This document shows positions 21,201 through 27,678 of a stretch of DNA of 64,000 nucleotides, one piece after another. Both the position numbers and the translations under genes were made by a program. The notes under the pieces are model-generated. The model worked only from the letters and a program-made list of their open reading frames with translations. It did no database searches and was not told the origin of the DNA. The stretch is from Bacteroidales bacterium (GTDB lineage: Bacteria; Bacteroidota; Bacteroidia; Bacteroidales; Marinilabiliaceae): positions 1 to 64,000 of the forward strand of contig JAFYCM010000067.1 in NCBI GenBank assembly GCA_017539645.1. The letters are read 5' to 3'. Position 1 is the stretch's first letter. Every line of letters starts with the position of its first letter.

Positions 21201-23602
21201 GCTTCGAAGACAACACTCTGCTCTATCGTTCGCATGGCATGACGGTGGAAATCCCTGGCAACTGGAGCGATGGACAATGGCATCACTATGCTATGACGGT
21301 CAACCGTTCATACAACATAGCTAATATCTACGTTGACGCTGTTCTCCGCTCTACCTTCGCATCCGATTCGCTTGGCGGCATCAGTGGCGGCACTCCTATC
21401 ATTGGTGCCGACATGACTGGCAACATCGACGAGCTCTGTCTCTTCGCTCAAGCGCTACCGGCGACGCTCATCAAGAGCTACTCTACCAAGAGCCCCTGCG
21501 GCGACGTGGTCGGTCTGCTTACATACCTTAGCTTCGACACCCAAGAGCGCCAAAAGGACAACGACATCACGCTTGTGGCATATCCATATAGCAAGAAAGT
21601 TTACCTCGACGACTTGGGCAAGGTTAGATATGAACTCGATCCATTGACTCAAGAGCCTACGTCTACGCCTGTACGCGACTTCTCGTTTGCCAACGACGTA
21701 ACTATCGACGACGTGCTTGCTCATATCGACAATTCGACTGCCGCTCCTGTTGTGCCCTACGAAGAGCTGAAAAACTTGAATTATAGCTTCGTGGGCAAGG
21801 ACAATCAAGTTCTGGTAAATATCGACGAGCAAGCCTCTCGCATCAATCATCGTAATATCTACGTCACCGTGCGCGATGTCGAGGACAAGAACGGCAACGC
21901 TATGGCTTCTCCCGCCACGGCTTGCTACTACGTAACCAACAGCAGTTTGCAATGGCTGAGCAGTCACGAAGACGCAACTTCTTGGTATGGCTATGGCGGA
22001 GATATCTACATGAGTATCTACAACGCAAGTGCTGTTAGTCATACTTATACTATAGAGAACTGTCCGAAGTGGTTAACTCTTGATAGTTATAGCGATGTCA
22101 TTGGACCGCAGTCAATAATTTCTATCATGGGCAAAGTGAACAGTAATCTCAACGTAGGTTCGTACGACGAGATTATCTACCTGACCGACGAGGAAGGCAA
22201 CAGCGAGCCGTTCTACCTCAACTTGACTGTGGAAGGCACTGCACCTGATTGGATATGGAACGTTGATAGCGACTTGCTCGAATACGCAATGAATATTTCT
22301 GGACGCGTATATCTCAACGACGAGATTGATATTGATTCGCGCGACATCGTGGGCGTATTTGATAATGAAAATAGATGCCATGGCTTTGCTCATATCTACT
22401 ATTCGGCACTCACTGGTGAGACAGGCATTTATCTGACCGTTTACGACGGGCAGGCAAACGGTAGAGATCTCTACTTCAAGTTGTGGCAATACTCTACTGG
22501 CTTGGAGATAGTGCTTACGGTGAACGGTGAGAAATCGATGACGTTCGAGAAGTCGGCTGTGATTGGTGTCGACACACCAGTTCGTTTCGATGGCAGCGAT
22601 GTATATGTACAGAAGTTCGACTTGAAAGAGGGTTGGAACTGGGTTTCGTTCAACGTAGTCAACGATCAACTCTTCGATGTCAATGCGCTGCTTAGCGGTT
22701 TGCCTTGGAGAGCTGGCGACGTCTTGACGGATATGAATAGCGACCTGACGCTCGTCTATCGCGGTGGCCGTTGGCTCTCGACCGATAGTGTTAGCAACAT
22801 TCGTTTGTCGCCGCAGAAGTCGTACGCTATCAAGGTTAATGAAGATATTTCATTCCCTGTTGGTGGCAACATAATTAGAAGCGTAGATATGCGTACCATC
22901 ACCTTGAAGCAAGGTTGGAATGGTATCGGCTATACGCCAATGATGAATTTGAGCGTAGAAACGGCCCTAAGCGACTATTACGACAATGCTCAGCCGGGCG
23001 ACGTAATAAAGAGTCACGACGAGTTTGCATACTTCACTGTGTCGGGCGGTACTGGCCGTTGGCGAGGCAGTTTGCAGTATATGAAACCCGGCATTGGCTA
23101 TATGATGTTGCGCAATAGTAGCACCGAGGTATCGTTTGTATATCCGTTCTACGAGCCAGGCAGCACATTTATAGATGAATGGTCGTTTGTAAATGGTACC
23201 AATAAGTCCGCGCAGCTACGCTCTACGATGTCGCTTTCGGCTATCATAGATGGCTTTGAACCTCTCGATGGCGACCGATTGGTGGCTTATTCGGGCGATA
23301 AGCAGAGCGGTGTTGCCGATGCGCTGAGCAATGAGGTTGTATACATAAGTATAGAAGGCGAAACCACCAAACCGATTTGGTTCGCCATTGAGCGAGATGG
23401 CGAGATTGTTGCCACTACCAACGAACAGATGACGTTCCGTGCAAACGGCGTTGTTGGTAGCCCCGACGAGCCTATCGTAATACGCTTTACAACCGAAATA
23501 GAAGATGGACCATGGTATTCCGTAAATGGCATAAAGTGGCTCACTCAACCTACCGAGCGTGGCTTGTATATACATAATGGAAAGAAAGTCTTGATCAAAT
23601 AG
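12242..23602 (+). CDS. Giant secreted mosaic surface protein (3786 aa) with LamG, F5/8C-like and GLUG-like modules
   Basis: A Sec signal peptide (about residues 1-27) is followed by fibronectin-like regions. Two tandem GLUG-like segments of about 210 residues each lie at 526-735 and 747-950. A fibronectin III-like module is near 1057-1145, followed by two or three carboxypeptidase-regulatory-like beta modules (1150-1370). An F5/8-type-C-like domain (about 1575-1722) sits between short tandem repeats. Two LamG/concanavalin-like domains are at about 2738-2870 and 2945-3075. A BACON/Ig-like part lies near 3236-3330, and C-terminal modules include two GWNW/GWNG segments (3460, 3553). The last 30 residues (VNGIKWL..GLYIHNGKKVLIK) resemble C-terminal sorting tails of Bacteroidota surface proteins. 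A role in adhesion or glycan binding is inferred; no catalytic motif was recognised. The long central part (about 1750-2700) matches nothing I know. Confidence 0.9.
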   Translation: MNTTKNQLTILLTLLLVTVLMPERAAADYVEDTWRYSVVLSGANTITIKMPVYDEEGADDWVDNGYLKASWTDADGTHTNETVIWWSKDEKSHNNDDTDLWCKFYTNVGGSFDVTQGNSSSHFTLTKADETLRRKIYENNDGNTYDITIVWRVPYNMLGSKIKFTWDVKCDYTNGLAWDTHYTVSPSSADITLPKAQSVVNPQITMATLSYSEAGKLELPWFMGSTSLTSVYYKYTDANGNTVKQTLPNNENSGTIYLDATVPHENFGLVVSYKDNSGYLIENISSETQNLTMVHAPIGFSATPTGNGKAAVQLNWSVQYTGTNDITNSDFFEIQRSLTGKEADFVTIGSVPYTMDNGTTNYEYVDSTLIDAVAAEQFVNGGTLDKLTYRIRRMITQSWGWEGNTCAATASCIVDDLHLRRISTYSAKWQDERAYTVRVAWDYADEHGAVWDNRAKVMLRVTSTNRADDIVDSTVYELTKDEIEQRYKVVSLSRPCVNFNIEVYVDRATSPICLMKDVKEFFFPIRNANDWQTFRDKVSSAKGQYDVNARLYADISTDLSIGSGTDTAYRGIFDGNGHTINFDVNQTEGSAALFRYVAPNATFRNLHIAGSVTTTARYGSGLIGQVIANSNVRIENCRSSVTINSSVDGDATNGGFIGVVRSGSSVSMHNCLFDGSFKGRNCHSNGGFIGWIENNSNVKIYNGLFSPTHLGTKRDGCESFARNRSLATFSNCYATQEYSPTFIIINSADDWNIFCDMVKSAAGSYDVDAVLNANISIGSTVNSGYYAGMDTYPYRGTFNGNGHVLTVNIDWGTNDYAAPFPSVNKTTIKNLTVKGNVNGGMHSAGLIGHASGTSPSIAIENLDMEAKVTTQNSYAGGIIGHADKATVRIEDCKSFGYLYAKGSNAYGGAVIGWANSADNWELHRVFEDVDFHDFAHAGFCYYYDNNPHPWGYNAKSTSCISYHDWGEVKQEYRKMYSSDAAVIFKQEQAGSWGYSEPIMETDALADVPTADELVASLGDVWKKDDDKAVLIMKSFNEANASCSKPALPDFYHESFGKVDKTLLTLTRQSSVLLTWDTDGNPIDYFEVLRREKGATAWDTIATDLDHMGYEDLDVSPLVDYEYKVLGANDCEGMSYSETAIAVGACKRSGKVEGYVRFKDGTGIPGITLEIVSGNAKATAVTDETGYYMADDLSYLGQQSVTYVVTPVSTSGITLEVESYAATFNDKSNHEKLHEFTVTNSHKFTGYVMYEGTSIPVKGVRFRVNGKLMHNAKDAYVETDFEGKFSFNVLDGKNIIQAEMDGHSFTDNGYFKSKDGFVFTDDVAQIYFYDDTKVKLTGRVVGGNDQGNLPLDNNLSRNNLGDDLTMVLALEGDNTSWLVYDNQNPTINKREVTFAHPGGGGHQTTAEVQRKRMIVKPDSITGEYVLMLPPVRWKVQQIYCEGYPTLFQDGMVSEVIDLTNSLNTQTVSHDGTYVDVDKKSVYRPTETYNALYNRIYHAPVEITYRQVGYDTFDYFGDKSYTATNVGGDKVVVPLAYQDQVIENKDVFVGYEEGVVDYEEGVVGYDLSGDYEAYTYTPKLTAQEASNAGVDRYENLFDGNANTKWCVVSRNGGWWVNFKTDKLVNIKTLNLTTGDDSKTYDGRNPKAIRLLGRISEKDKWTTLMETDDSGIEAYNLKTYNFDILDHNFYQFFRLEIVSTQWGNIGTYEGYEVQLGELSLTCRGNEDSTPKPILGQVPVYGQVPVYEKKPVVVGKGVHYTFNYPVFSLERRYPIEIAVVERYPWNGETGSATEDLVRVGGGRVTIHNGLKDGVNQDIVELDSVGRGLYYLQAGQTTRLLTDKDALRTVTMTLEQDGTTYEAEPLRGYILNMFATGAGKDVLVNGQPLLFDILRDPPGSGSSATLSKGSTLKYTYTLDMNLHSGLHLNIVTGSTMDNFQGTVAAPAGAGGVAGIINSSNSEELIDFTYAFDMEGRRAFAYTMNINQDISTSSDVAMVGADADLYIGTVQNIVVEPMSTIRAIPDAMYQQMLGRLGGGSTAGVKNEYGTLVHIAEGSDANGNKYHLVRDESIGYGPEVTSHFVHSQKHILTELIPAKVKELRALMFTGSKTEAQAQANATGKPVYWTDMPVDDDLFGSKYEMVKPEGSNQNFEDEAYQIYQIIEAWVQMVAQNEREKLQATDRVANYDVDGGSIVQYSEQFTSNYDITNYYHLPGIISTTYFDESGADLGITVSSLLGVKIVSAILKAVYDKTINSSTSANGAGAAQGKQNDNGFNTAVHFYGSTFKFSLLPVLDYNVKDVSGESKGYDRKESFNIVMDKRSHLNFDVYRVWTDTTSIGNSAALDVYSNQNFNDMTNYVAGFLHRDNTMADARYARSFVYRTRGGATVNTWENERRTLFYNEGTILDERTKKICNPKITLDRQSISGVAINAPARFKAYLTNESEQPEIAIGVLKSFTLYLNETSNPNGAKVYVDGSPLNSAGINVMLEPGQTAQKTIEVYAGNGFDFEGLQLGLCLLSDWTNSNDTVAFDVHYLRQAGSVNITSPGDKWVMNTDAQWNDKRGWFLPITIDGFDKHQHNFDHIEFQYKESQRGDDYWMNLCSYYVDSALMNKASGVREMIPENGNIVTQFYGEGTVMEKAYDLRAVLYCRDGNSFLTTSSTIISGVKDTRRPQLFGLPEPKDGILTASSDVIFNFTEDIEHNYLNNITNFEVKGEVNNNNVSESVSLLFSGNSSVESEAQRNFSGKDITIDIMVNPDETGSNMPIFSHGTNGKKLQLWLTDDDRLKAVVDEQVFTSTDKIAKGGFTQIAMSISHKDSVLTFYNGGKEIGLFKMSAPYHGTGRLIFGRSNETDRNASQYYKGRMMEARLWYRALSGGQVGTTYGNRRLTGFEMGLVDYYPMNEGSGEYALDHTQGANAQLIGASWAMPRGLSLRMNRDDHGLELNQNALNRTAEQDYTLMFWFKTDADGSSTLLSNGSGSSDEAGAENLFRIGFEDNTLLYRSHGMTVEIPGNWSDGQWHHYAMTVNRSYNIANIYVDAVLRSTFASDSLGGISGGTPIIGADMTGNIDELCLFAQALPATLIKSYSTKSPCGDVVGLLTYLSFDTQERQKDNDITLVAYPYSKKVYLDDLGKVRYELDPLTQEPTSTPVRDFSFANDVTIDDVLAHIDNSTAAPVVPYEELKNLNYSFVGKDNQVLVNIDEQASRINHRNIYVTVRDVEDKNGNAMASPATACYYVTNSSLQWLSSHEDATSWYGYGGDIYMSIYNASAVSHTYTIENCPKWLTLDSYSDVIGPQSIISIMGKVNSNLNVGSYDEIIYLTDEEGNSEPFYLNLTVEGTAPDWIWNVDSDLLEYAMNISGRVYLNDEIDIDSRDIVGVFDNENRCHGFAHIYYSALTGETGIYLTVYDGQANGRDLYFKLWQYSTGLEIVLTVNGEKSMTFEKSAVIGVDTPVRFDGSDVYVQKFDLKEGWNWVSFNVVNDQLFDVNALLSGLPWRAGDVLTDMNSDLTLVYRGGRWLSTDSVSNIRLSPQKSYAIKVNEDISFPVGGNIIRSVDMRTITLKQGWNGIGYTPMMNLSVETALSDYYDNAQPGDVIKSHDEFAYFTVSGGTGRWRGSLQYMKPGIGYMMLRNSSTEVSFVYPFYEPGSTFIDEWSFVNGTNKSAQLRSTMSLSAIIDGFEPLDGDRLVAYSGDKQSGVADALSNEVVYISIEGETTKPIWFAIERDGEIVATTNEQMTFRANGVVGSPDEPIVIRFTTEIEDGPWYSVNGIKWLTQPTERGLYIHNGKKVLIK
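16883..16924 (+). repeat. Two 21-bp tandem repeats inside the giant gene
   Basis: Two 21-bp units encode GYEEGVV and DYEEGVV (residues 1548-1561), followed by a partial third unit (GYD). They differ only at two bases and sit just before the F5/8C-like domain. Confidence 0.9.
17435..17470 (+). repeat. Two 18-bp tandem repeats inside the giant gene
   Basis: Two units encoding GQVPVY (residues 1732-1743) differ by a single base. They lie just after the F5/8C-like domain. Confidence 0.9.
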
Positions 23603-23639
23603 TTTATAGACAAGGGAACATGCCCCATTGTCTATAAAC
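23602..23639 (+). other. Strong intercistronic hairpin without a T-tract
   Basis: GTTTATAGACAA (23602-23613) and TTGTCTATAAAC (23628-23639) are perfectly complementary over 12 bp. The stem extends through GGG/CCC with a two-base bulge and a six-base loop. It starts at the last base of the giant gene's stop codon. No U-tract follows, so it looks like an mRNA stability or processing element between two co-transcribed genes rather than a full terminator. Confidence 0.75.
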
Positions 23640-23714
23640 ATTCCGACTAAAGAACTTGTGGATTTGAATCTCGTTAGAATAAAACAAACAGTTGATAATA
23701 AAATAATTACAGCT

Positions 23715-24554
23715 ATGAAACGCATATTATTCCGTAATATACTTATGCTGGCAAGTCTCACCTTCTTGTGGGCTTGCGATGGCGACGACGATGGCAGAAC
23801 TTCTGGTTACAGCGTAACTAATGTGAGCGAAGTGCCAGAGTGGCAAATAGATTGGAATAACAATCAAGAGCGCCCCGATTGGCAAGAGCCCATTGCCTCC
23901 GATTATGAAAACTGGGCTGTAATGCTCTTCAAAATGGAGGAGACGTTGCGCCCATACGTAGATCAAAACGACATGATGGCACTCTTTGTGGGGGACGAGT
24001 TGCGTGGCTTGGCGCGACCTGCTATAAATATTGGCAATGGCGAAGACGATGACGCATTCTTCCTGCTGAAGGCCTATGGCAACGATTCGGGGCAGACGCT
24101 ACTAAACGTGACGCTCCGATACTACAGTAGCCGCCTGAATCACATATTTACGCTCTCGTCGCAAATCTCCTATGTGCCCGATGAGGTCTACGGCGTCGAC
24201 GACGATTTGCTGCCAAAATTCACCTTGGGCGCAGAGAAATATCCTGTGAAGATGAGCCTTCAGCTATCTACGTCGCCACTTGCTGTGCTATTCGAATCGA
24301 AAAATATCGAAGAACCGAACGCCAAGACTCAAACAGCTACATCGCCAATAGTTGAGCCATCGGAGGGCGATATTGTGGCTGCATTTGTGGGTGGCGAATG
24401 TCGTGGCATATATACGCTCGACTACAACCTACTTGACGATTCTATCGAAATGATGGTGTTTGGTAGTGCCGCTGGCGAATCTGTCTCGCTAAAGTATTTC
24501 GATGCCGATGAAATGCGCGTCTACACATTTACCGACGTCTTGAAAATTGAGTAA
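23715..24554 (+). CDS. Lipoprotein with two FVGxExRG modules, partner of the giant protein
   Basis: The frame is open further upstream with a TTG start inside the hairpin, but ATG 23715 gives a clean lipoprotein signal (MKRILFRNIL..., lipobox LWAC, Cys21). The 279-residue product contains two related modules. Each has a strand pair (WAVMLFKMEETLRPY, PVKMSLQLSTSPLAVL) followed by DMMALFVGDELRGLARP (about 87-103) or DIVAAFVGGECRGIY (219-233). The same pattern recurs near the C-terminus of the upstream giant protein (DIVGVFDNENRCHGFA and DRLVAYSGDKQSGVAD). This shared module and the position suggest the two form a functional pair, the lipoprotein being the membrane-attached member. No function is known to me. 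Confidence 0.85.
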   Translation: MKRILFRNILMLASLTFLWACDGDDDGRTSGYSVTNVSEVPEWQIDWNNNQERPDWQEPIASDYENWAVMLFKMEETLRPYVDQNDMMALFVGDELRGLARPAINIGNGEDDDAFFLLKAYGNDSGQTLLNVTLRYYSSRLNHIFTLSSQISYVPDEVYGVDDDLLPKFTLGAEKYPVKMSLQLSTSPLAVLFESKNIEEPNAKTQTATSPIVEPSEGDIVAAFVGGECRGIYTLDYNLLDDSIEMMVFGSAAGESVSLKYFDADEMRVYTFTDVLKIE

Positions 24555-24580
24555 TAATTACAAGCTTTCAACGCAAAAGC

Positions 24581-24620
24581 AGAGCCGCCCCTATTCGCAT
24601 AAGGACGGCTCTCTTTATTT
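24581..24620. terminator. Terminator between the lipoprotein gene and aqpZ
   Basis: Stem AGAGCCG / CGGCTCT with a T-rich flank on + and an A-rich flank before it. It lies between two convergent genes and can serve both. Confidence 0.75.
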
Positions 24621-24638
24621 ATATTGTATGTATCTATA

Positions 24639-25301
24639 TTAATCGTTTGAGCTAATTGCTTTCCACGCAATAGCTGCCAATGCTGCGCCCACCATCGGAC
24701 CAACGATGAAAATCCAAAGGTTTTCTAAAGCCGTTCCGCCTTCGAATACTGCAGGAGCAATGCTTCGAGCTGGGTTGACCGAAGTGCCAGTGTAGCGTAT
24801 GCAAACGAGGTGAACTATCACGAGGCAGATACCTATAGCTAAGCCTGCAAAGTTGCCTGCACCCTTGTCTTTGTCGGTTGTGCCGAGCACTGTAAGTACG
24901 AATACGAAAGTGAAGAAGACTTCGGCAAGTAAGCCGCCAACCATCGTTACTCCGGGTTGTAGGTCGTTAGCGCCAGTGCCGTGCAACACCGTAGGTATGG
25001 TGATGAACATAAGCAGTACGCTACCGAGAAATCCGCCTAAAACCTGAAATAACATATACATCAATGCCTCTTTCCATGGCATACGACCCGAAAGTGCTAC
25101 GCCAAGAGTTATTGCTGGATTGATGTGGCAACCGCTAACGCCGCCTATTGTGTACGCCATTGCTACCACTGTAAGACCAAATGCTAATGCAGTGCCTACG
25201 ACCGATGCTGTGTCGGTGCCGCAATTGAGGCTCACCGCTGTGCCACAGCCGATTAGCACAAGCACCATTGTGCCAATCATTTCTGCTAAGTACTTTTTCA
25301 T
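24639..25301 (-). CDS. aqpZ: Aquaporin Z-like MIP channel
   Basis: A 220-residue six-helix channel with both NPA boxes (GCHINPAITLG and TGTSVNPARSIAP). The Arg after the second NPA and the His in helix five (VIVHLVCIRYTGTSVNPARS) match the narrow aromatic/arginine filter of water-selective AqpZ rather than glycerol facilitators. The reading frame is open 16 codons further upstream, but the family start MKKYLAEMIGT at 25301 is preferred; it also lies downstream of the -7 element at 25347-25354. It is transcribed leftward, apart from the MORN gene. Confidence 0.92.
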   Translation of the reverse strand: MKKYLAEMIGTMVLVLIGCGTAVSLNCGTDTASVVGTALAFGLTVVAMAYTIGGVSGCHINPAITLGVALSGRMPWKEALMYMLFQVLGGFLGSVLLMFITIPTVLHGTGANDLQPGVTMVGGLLAEVFFTFVFVLTVLGTTDKDKGAGNFAGLAIGICLVIVHLVCIRYTGTSVNPARSIAPAVFEGGTALENLWIFIVGPMVGAALAAIAWKAISSND

Positions 25302-25346
25302 TTTGTGTAAATATTTTGAATGTTTTAGTCTATCACGTGTTCGCTC

Positions 25347-25354
25347 CAAATATA
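25347..25354 (-). promoter_or_regulatory. -7 element of aqpZ
   Basis: On the minus strand the sequence is TATATTTG, an exact TAnnTTTG match, 45 bases upstream of the aqpZ start. The -33 region is weak. Confidence 0.5.
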
Positions 25355-25374
25355 GCGCTTTTGATAATCACTTA

Positions 25375-26229
25375 TTACGGTCGATATTCAGTCGGATTCT
25401 CTACATAGTGCTCTGGGTCGCGAAGGTTGCCGCGCTCAGCATCGTACTTATTATATAGCTTTATAATACGCTCTTCCTCAGCTTTTTTGTCGAGCAGGTT
25501 GCCTTTGGCGTCGTAGTGTAGAATGCGGAATTTTACGCCATCGTCTTCGTAGGTTTTCCACTCGCCAACGCATTTTCCATGGCTATACATACCCTCAACA
25601 CTCTTAGCGCCCGTCGTTGCATTCCAGCACTGATAGTAACCATCGAGTTTGCCATCAACATAAGTAGCCGAAAGCTGCGTACGCCCTGACGGGAAGAAGC
25701 ATTTCCACTGACCATCGAGTATGCCATTTTTATAGTAACACGTCTCGGCCACCTTGCCATTATCGAAATAGATTGTCTGCAAGCCATTTAGTTCGCCGTG
25801 TATGTAATTAGAGCGTTCAATGAGATTGCCTTCAGCGTCGAAGAAGAGCCATTCGCCCTCTTTTTGCTTGTTTACGTATGCACCTTTGCTCTCTTTTTTG
25901 CCATTGCCGTGGAATGTTGTGGTATGGCACGTGTCGCCACTGAAAATCTGCTCAGAACTCTTTTCGCCTTTCTCGGTGTAGCGCACCACAGGACCAACGG
26001 GCACATCGTCGACAAACGTGGCGGTGTATGCATAACGACCATTACGATATTTCTTTGCCCATTCGCCTTGTTTCTTGCCATTAGCATCGGTGATGTTGGG
26101 TTTGTCGGGCAGATTCACTTCGGGGCGCGATGCTTGTCGGGTTGTGGGTACGTTGCCGAATAATCCTTGCGCCATCGTCGTCATAACTATAGATGATAGC
26201 GCAAACGTGGCTAATAGTCTGTATATCAT
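25375..26229 (-). CDS. Secreted MORN-repeat protein (YwqK-like)
   Basis: The 284-residue product starts at ATG 26229 (MIYRLLATFALSS...) with a signal peptide ending near AQG. The body consists of at least five MORN_2-type repeats (for example YIHGELNGLQTIYFDNGKV, YYKNGILDGQWKCFFPSGR, YVDGKLDGYYQCWNATTG, YSHGKCVGEWKTYEDDG). Relatives are often labelled 'toxin-antitoxin system YwqK family antitoxin'; nothing here supports a toxin-antitoxin role. It lies 16 bases after the helicase gene, so the two are probably co-transcribed. Function unknown; an envelope location is inferred from the signal peptide. Confidence 0.85.
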   Translation of the reverse strand: MIYRLLATFALSSIVMTTMAQGLFGNVPTTRQASRPEVNLPDKPNITDANGKKQGEWAKKYRNGRYAYTATFVDDVPVGPVVRYTEKGEKSSEQIFSGDTCHTTTFHGNGKKESKGAYVNKQKEGEWLFFDAEGNLIERSNYIHGELNGLQTIYFDNGKVAETCYYKNGILDGQWKCFFPSGRTQLSATYVDGKLDGYYQCWNATTGAKSVEGMYSHGKCVGEWKTYEDDGVKFRILHYDAKGNLLDKKAEEERIIKLYNKYDAERGNLRDPEHYVENPTEYRP

Positions 26230-26245
26230 TATTGTATATATGTAT

Positions 26246-27574
26246 TTATCGTTTCTTCGATTTCGACTTTGTGATGGGCTTGCCATATTTCTGACGCATG
26301 ATAGTCTTATGCGAAATATGTATGTTCACCTTCTTGTTCTTCTCCAACTTCTCGTGGAAAGCGCCACCCGGTGTAGCGTCCGTCTCGACGAGCGTGTTGC
26401 GCATACGATAAACTGGCAGTTCGAACTTGGTGAGTTTGTCAGATATTTCAAGATCCTCGGGCAATGCAAGTTCTGCTATTGGCGTATGCATAAAGCCTTC
26501 AATCTCAGTAAGTTTATCTTGCTCCATCGGCGATACGAACGTGATAGACTTACCTTTCTCGTCGGCGCGACCCGTACGACCGATGCGGTGTATGTATTGC
26601 TCGGTCTCCATGGGTAAGTCGAAGCAGACAACGTGTGACACTCCGGCTATATCTATACCACGAGCCACAAGGTCGGTGGCTATAAGTATGCGTGTCTCGC
26701 TATTGGCAAAGTTGCGCAGCGCACGGAAACGCTGGCTTTGCGTACGTTTTGAGTGTATATAGTCAATATCTTCACCAAAAGTCTCGGCGATGGCTTCATA
26801 AACAGTATCGGCAAGCGCCATAGTACTTACAAACACCAGCACGCGCGACATCGATTCGTCGTTTTGTAGTAGGTAGCTCAGCAAGTTGACCTTCGTATTG
26901 AAGTTCGGCACTTTGTAGAGCACCTGTTCAATGCCTTCGAGTGGCGTGCCTACTGGAGCAGCCTCGATGCGCGTTGGATTGTTGAAATATGTATCGGCAA
27001 GCGATGCTATAGAGTCGGTCATAGTGGCCGAGAAGAGCAGGTTTTGGCGTTTGTTTGGCAGAAGGTCGAAAAGTCTACCGAGTTGTGTGCGAAAACCCTG
27101 CTCGAGCATCTCATCAACCTCATCTACAACGAGTTTCTTTACGCCTCGAAGTTTCACATAGCCATTCAAAACGAGGTCGAGCAAGCGACCTGGCGTGCCA
27201 ATAAGTACGTCGGCGCCAGCAACAACGGCTTCGGCTTGCGGCATCATGCCTACACCGCCATACACGCCCACGCACATGCAACTTGTGCCATCAACGAGGC
27301 GTTTGGCCGTTTCGACCACTTGCACCACAAGCTCGCGCGTAGGCACAAGCACAACAATTTGTGGTAAGTGATCTTTGGAAAATTTCCATTGCGAGAGCGT
27401 TGGCAATAGGTATGCGAGCGTTTTGCCCGTACCAGTTTGCGCAATGCCCAAAATATCGCGCCCCGACAATGCTACAGAGAATGTTTTTTCCTGAATAGGC
27501 GTAGGAGTCGTAAGCTCCATTGCAGCAAGCGACTTGCGTAGATTCTTAGTAAGATTTAGATCGTCGAATGTCAT
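26246..27574 (-). CDS. DEAD-box-type ATP-dependent RNA helicase with a DEVD motif
   Basis: The start is set at 27574 (MTFDDLNLTKNLRKSL, Q-motif with TPTPIQEKTF), giving 442 residues. Motif I is AQTGTGKT (45-52), Ia PTREL, motif II DEVD (151-154), motif III SAT (182-184) and motif VI HRIGRTGR. The Ala of the classic DEAD box is Val; DEVD is an allowed DExD variant, so ATPase activity should persist. Such helicases remodel rRNA, ribosome assembly intermediates or mRNA. A short Lys/Arg-rich tail (KPITKSKSKKR) ends the protein. A -7 element TAACTTTG lies at 27593-27600. Followed by the MORN-repeat gene. Confidence 0.94.
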   Translation of the reverse strand: MTFDDLNLTKNLRKSLAAMELTTPTPIQEKTFSVALSGRDILGIAQTGTGKTLAYLLPTLSQWKFSKDHLPQIVVLVPTRELVVQVVETAKRLVDGTSCMCVGVYGGVGMMPQAEAVVAGADVLIGTPGRLLDLVLNGYVKLRGVKKLVVDEVDEMLEQGFRTQLGRLFDLLPNKRQNLLFSATMTDSIASLADTYFNNPTRIEAAPVGTPLEGIEQVLYKVPNFNTKVNLLSYLLQNDESMSRVLVFVSTMALADTVYEAIAETFGEDIDYIHSKRTQSQRFRALRNFANSETRILIATDLVARGIDIAGVSHVVCFDLPMETEQYIHRIGRTGRADEKGKSITFVSPMEQDKLTEIEGFMHTPIAELALPEDLEISDKLTKFELPVYRMRNTLVETDATPGGAFHEKLEKNKKVNIHISHKTIMRQKYGKPITKSKSKKR

Positions 27575-27592
27575 TATTGCAATAATATGACG

Positions 27593-27600
27593 CAAAGTTA
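27593..27600 (-). promoter_or_regulatory. -7 element of the helicase gene
   Basis: TAACTTTG on the minus strand matches TAnnTTTG exactly, 18 bases before the chosen start codon. This close spacing supports the downstream ATG over the frame-open ATG at 27595. Confidence 0.5.
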
Positions 27601-27678
27601 GTCATATACCGCAAAATCACAGAATATTTACGTGTTACGAGTTTCTAATTACTTATTGCTCTGTGGCTACGTACATAT

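Noticed and set aside
25375..26229. Antitoxin of a YwqK-type toxin-antitoxin pair
   Set aside because: The label is often attached to MORN_2-repeat proteins, but this one is secreted and no toxin-like gene is adjacent.
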